Below, one piece after another: positions 59,901 to 64,000 of a stretch of DNA of 64,000 bases. The stretch covers positions 1,206,839 through 1,270,838 of the forward strand of contig VYZB01000168.1 of the NCBI GenBank assembly GCA_013397455.1, read 5' to 3'. Under the pieces are notes generated by a model, which was given only the letters and a program-made list of their open reading frames with translations, was not told where the DNA came from and did not search any database. The position numbers were made by a program, and so were the translations under genes. The DNA is from Crotophaga sulcirostris. Its lineage: Eukaryota; Chordata; Aves; Cuculiformes; Crotophagidae. Position 1 is the stretch's first letter, and each line of letters opens with the position of its first letter.

Positions 59901-62900
59901 AAACTCTTGCTGCAAAGTGAAATTCCCTGGAGGAAAAAAAAAAAGAGGGTTGTGAAATATGTTGTCCACATACTTTGCTGTGACAAATTCAGAGCATTTC
60001 ATTCAGAGTAAAACTATATACAACTTTTTTAATGCACAAACCCAATGATTTTTAAGCTATTTTGAAATTTCAAAAGAAGTATACCAGGTGGAAAGTACTG
60101 CTACAGAATACTTTGTATTCGCTGTTGTGTTTCACTTGTTCTCCTCATACAACATTTGCTTGAAACTAATCAATGCTTAGGCATTGCGTTGAACAGCTTT
60201 AAACGACAGTGAGTCTGGCTCTGAAAAAGTCTGCCCAGTTTAAGGTATTAAGTTTCCACACCAGATCTGACAAACATGTGGGCCCCATGTGAACTCCACA
60301 ACTACAACTTATTTTGGCCAGCCAAGTGAAGACCCACAAAGGTATGGAAGTGCAAGTCACACTGAAGACTAGAATATTGTCAGTATGGCACTTAGTTCAA
60401 TGAAGGCTTAGGATAGATAGTCCATAGTGATGGACTTAAAAAAGTTGCATTTACTCAGACTTGGATTCAATAGCTAGGAACAAGTAAAACCCAGTATAGT
60501 TGGGTTTAGGTATAGACATGTCTGTTTAGTTAGGAAAAGATATAGTCTTAGCTCTTTCCACATTCCCCACTGGCCTTCTGAGCTAATGTGGGTCAACAGC
60601 ACATAAATTGTCTTACATTAAAGCAAAGAAAAAGGAGTGGAATGAAGTGAACTATGATAACTTAAGACCTACTCCTGAGGTGGTGCAATTAATACATTGT
60701 TTTTTTGTTATTGCCTCCTACCTCCTAAAGACACAGCTTGTGTCTTTAACTGGGATTTGTATGTGGAAATCTCTACATACTACCTCCAGCATCTATTTCT
60801 CCCCCTTATCCTTCAATTTTCTTAATGGTATTCAGGCAGAGTCATACTTCTTATTTTTCACGACATCAAGGTATTGTATTAAATATAGAATTTGGGACTT
60901 GGCAAATCAACCAGCATATTTTACTCCTATGGAGACAAAGGTGACTGAACAGTTTAGCCAGCTGACATACAGGCAAAAGTAATGCTCCATGGTAAGAGGA
61001 TTGTCAGCTCTATTGTTGGGCCCACAACAGGAACAAACTTATTGCAACATTAATTTCCCATCTCACGTGGAAGTTATTTACAGGAGAAGACTAACAAGAA
61101 AACAGTGCCCACAGTTTAATCCTATTGTCACCCTGATGGATTTATACTTGCTGCTGGGTTGTAGGGTGGAATGAGGTTGCTTTGTTATTATTTGAACTGT
61201 ATTTGTTGAGGGGAAAAACAACCCCAGGATTAGGAAAGCATGGCTTCTGCTGCCTTTAGATAGTCAGGAACTGCTGTTCTGTTAGTGTAGGTATAAGGTG
61301 ACTAAAATTATATCTTAGCGATGCAGAAATTCTTCACTCAGGGATGATAGAAATATTTTTAACTGTAATTAAGACTTGTGAAAAGTCTTTTTTGGCTACA
61401 TCTGTTCTTATGACTTCTCATTTCTCATTTGCCTTTTTTTTAATATGTATAGAGGCAGTCACCGCAGTATATGTGGCTAAGTGCAATAATTATTGCATAT
61501 AGTGCAGTTTCCTGCTCTCCACATTTTGGAAATATCTGCAGAAGTTCACCTATAGGTATGTCCTTTTTCTGTAAACCTAAAGTGTGACATCAATTTAGCA
61601 GTTATAGGCAACTACTTTACTGACAAGGAAAAACAACAGCAGACACCTCCTGTATACTAGCCATTCAAGTATTAAGTTAAAAGGGGCCTGGACGAGGGTT
61701 CAGAGCCTTTAGTGAACCTTTTTAGCACAAAACTACTTAACTTTAAATGTATAGAAAGGCAGTCAGATCTTTTTATTACCAAGCAGATACACTGTAGATA
61801 CAGTTTAGCCCATGTTCAGCTGATGTTGAATGTCATAATTGCATTAACATCAGTAAGTGTCACAGTGATTTACATAACTAAGAAAATTAGACATGTGGCT
61901 TTTATGGCTCTGATGAAAGTTATTGTTCCTTTTCAAAGTATTCGTGGTCAGAGGGTGTAATACAGGAGGAATTCAGGAGTTCTCATTGTTTGTGTTGAAA
62001 TCACAAATCTAGGTCATTTACAGGTAGTCACATTTCTTGCATTTCTTGTGCTTAACAATTCCAGACAAGTTCTATTTGGAAAAAAACAACCACACATGTT
62101 TTTGGTCTAAAAGTGATTTTTTTAAAAGTCTATGTCGTTGTGTTTTTTTTTTAAATATACCTACCAAAATGCATTACCTGCAAATGTGTACTCAACATTT
62201 TTACCCTAATTATGCTTAAGGATAAAAAATAGCAACCCCCCCTCCCCCCACCAATATTTTAAATTGCTTATGAACAGTGTGTACTCATTTTTAGCCAGTT
62301 TTAACTGAAAAAAATATATGCTGACAGACAACTGGCTTAAAGCAATATCTTTCTTCCTTGAGGCACATCCAAATGCTGTCTTCCTTTCCTCTTTATTTGA
62401 CTGCATCAGACTAGTGCTCTGAATGGCATCATGGGTCTTTCTAATGCTCCTCGTTATGTCTTTTTATTTTGTACACGTGTTTTGGGTTTTTTTTATCATG
62501 TATGAGTATTATATTTTTTGCTACTCAATTCTTTATTCCATACAGATGGAACACATGCAAGGACCTGTCAGCCTGACAGTCTTTCTCAGTCTTCTTTAAA
62601 AATAATCTCTTTAAGTATTTCTTGATCCAGATCTGTGCCTTATGCTCTTTGGAGCAAGTAACATATCAGATTCTTAAGTACAAAGACTTTCTTTCTGCAA
62701 TTAGTAAGGGCATTTTCAAGGATGGAAATCTGATATACTGTTCTCAAAAAAAGGCAACACCATGCAAAATATCAACTAGTCCTGTTTGTACAACCCTGGT
62801 GCTAGCTTAAAGTTTTTATACTCCTCAAATAACGCTCTTCAGATAGATTTTATGTAGCTCTATTGGGAGTGTTTACTTCTACCATTTTAAGCTGTTTGTG

Positions 62901-63289
62901 ATATCTCCAGTCTCCTCTTATAGGCTGTTACTGGACTTCAACAGCCATTATCTTCCAGCCCAGTTCTGTAGTCTTTGATATGAAATTAGTAGAGATCCCA
63001 GTTCAGTGTCTCATTTGCAATTAATGTAACTAGCTATTTAAAAATTATGAATTTGGCGTTTCACCTGATTTTAGTTATCTGCAGGATAAGTGTTTTCATC
63101 AGCTGCACCTGGAAAAGGACCCTAAGCACTAAACTCATATTGCAGGACAGAAGGCACTTGGTATTCCTGTATCCTGTCTACCAGCACAGTGTGGATGCCT
63201 TGGGTAGCTAGTTGTCAGTGTATGTAACTGAGCTGAGACCGAAATGTCCAAAAATATCTAAGCTGTCTAGGTTCGCTCTGGAATCAGCA
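56914..63289. other. Upstream intergenic DNA, no gene recognised
   Basis: Strongly AT-rich to about 58800, then mixed. The stretch 59120-59345 is complex and contains a TGACAG core and TAAT-type homeodomain cores, typical of developmental noncoding elements. A 124-codon open frame at 60608-60982 shows no domain signature. Confidence 0.5.
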
Positions 63290-63379
63290 GGTTTTCAGGG
63301 ATATGGTTTAGTAGTGGACAGATATAGTTGGACTTGATGATCTCAAAGGTCTTTTCCAACGAAGTGATTCTATGATTCT
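63290..63379 (+). mobile_element. CR1 LINE 3' end fragment
   Basis: TTTCAGGGATATGG, GTTGGACTTGATGATCTCA and the ATTCTATGATTCT tail (63367-63379) closely parallel the last 85 bp of the long CR1 at 34650-34737, pointing to the same or a sister subfamily. Confidence 0.88.
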
Positions 63380-64000
63380 CTTCTATGACTTGTCTTCAGG
63401 AGGTGGGTTCTGATCACTATTTGCTGTAAAGGAAAATTACACTTTTAAAACTAACTTTTAGGACAACTGAAGCGATCCACTATGAAACCCACCTTTGACT
63501 GAATTTGTATGATGATGTCAACATTTTAATTGTGCTTTTTCAGAAACATATCCTTCTGTCATGCCTTGAAAGTGAATCTTAATCTGCTTTGGTTTGAAAG
63601 GTTCTTTCTGGTCTTGATTTGTAAAGGATCCTAGGGTAGCTGCCTACTTACTTATTTCAGCTTTTCTTCCAGTGTATAGTAGTGGATAATAATCTCACAG
63701 GGGTTTTATTATTTATTATTAAAACTGATATAACAGTGATTATATACAAACATATTTAGAATCACATTATACTAGATGCTGTAAAAATAAATCAGATGGT
63801 ACAATTTCTGTTCCAAGGAATTTACAGTCTGGAAGGAAATATATAAAAAAATTGTCCTAATAAAGAGGTAAGATCGGTAAGGAGGAACAAAATTAATCAT
63901 ACAAAATCCATAGCCAGTCAGCAGTAGCAATTATAAGTCATTACCTGATATTTTTCAGTACTTAACATGTTTGGATGACAGTCTCTAGACGGGCTAATGC
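63380..64000. other. Upstream intergenic DNA, no gene recognised
   Basis: AT-rich sequence with no recognised gene or repeat. Confidence 0.5.

Noticed and set aside
60608..60982. Open frame of 124 codons
   Set aside because: AT-rich chance frame with no recognisable domain or neighbours.
1..64000. Search for CRISPR arrays, rRNA, operons, phage or microbial defence genes
   Set aside because: Gene density, intron structure and repeats are those of a vertebrate genome; no such signal was seen.

Overview
The window is vertebrate nuclear DNA, most likely from a bird. It is AT-rich and intron-like, with no dense long ORFs, and it has draft-assembly gaps. Its recognisable transposons are CR1 LINEs ending in the ATTCTATGATTCT tail typical of sauropsids. 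Few young repeats are visible, which fits a bird better than a turtle or crocodilian. The species cannot be told from the sequence.

There is one recognisable host gene. On the minus strand, 18986-19265 is the first coding exon of CELF4 (BRUNOL4), a neuronal CUGBP/ELAV-like RNA-binding protein. It encodes 93 residues up to the middle of RRM1 and ends at a consensus GTGAGT donor. Everything left of it (1-18985) is the 5' part of CELF4 intron 1. Everything right of it is the 5' leader and promoter region (about 19266-20836), a 692-bp assembly gap inside GC-rich sequence (20837-21528), and then about 42 kb of upstream intergenic DNA with no credible coding gene.

The most informative regulatory signals cluster around the CELF4 start. 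They are a split REST/NRSF element just inside intron 1 (18618-18646), a 5' leader built of GA and GU repeats, a start-stop AUG-UAA in that leader, a MEF2/TATA-like motif (19720-19729), a CTCF-like site (22439-22452) and a perfect CRE (23281-23288) that appears to lie inside an old interspersed repeat.

Transposon content: one long but dead CR1 at about 31350-34737, with SGNH-esterase-type ORF1 remains and a broken EN-RT ORF2; two short CR1 3' ends (43298-43381 and 63290-63379); an older minus-strand CR1 fragment (about 44672-45045); a 175-bp inverted-repeat element in intron 1 (4871-5045); and scattered relics of an old amniote repeat. Simple repeats include a pair of TTCC arrays around a single N at 56600.

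I found no microbial-type system, CRISPR array, rRNA, tRNA or intact transposon. The most interesting material is the promoter-proximal regulatory architecture of CELF4 and several candidate conserved noncoding stretches in a likely gene-desert landscape.
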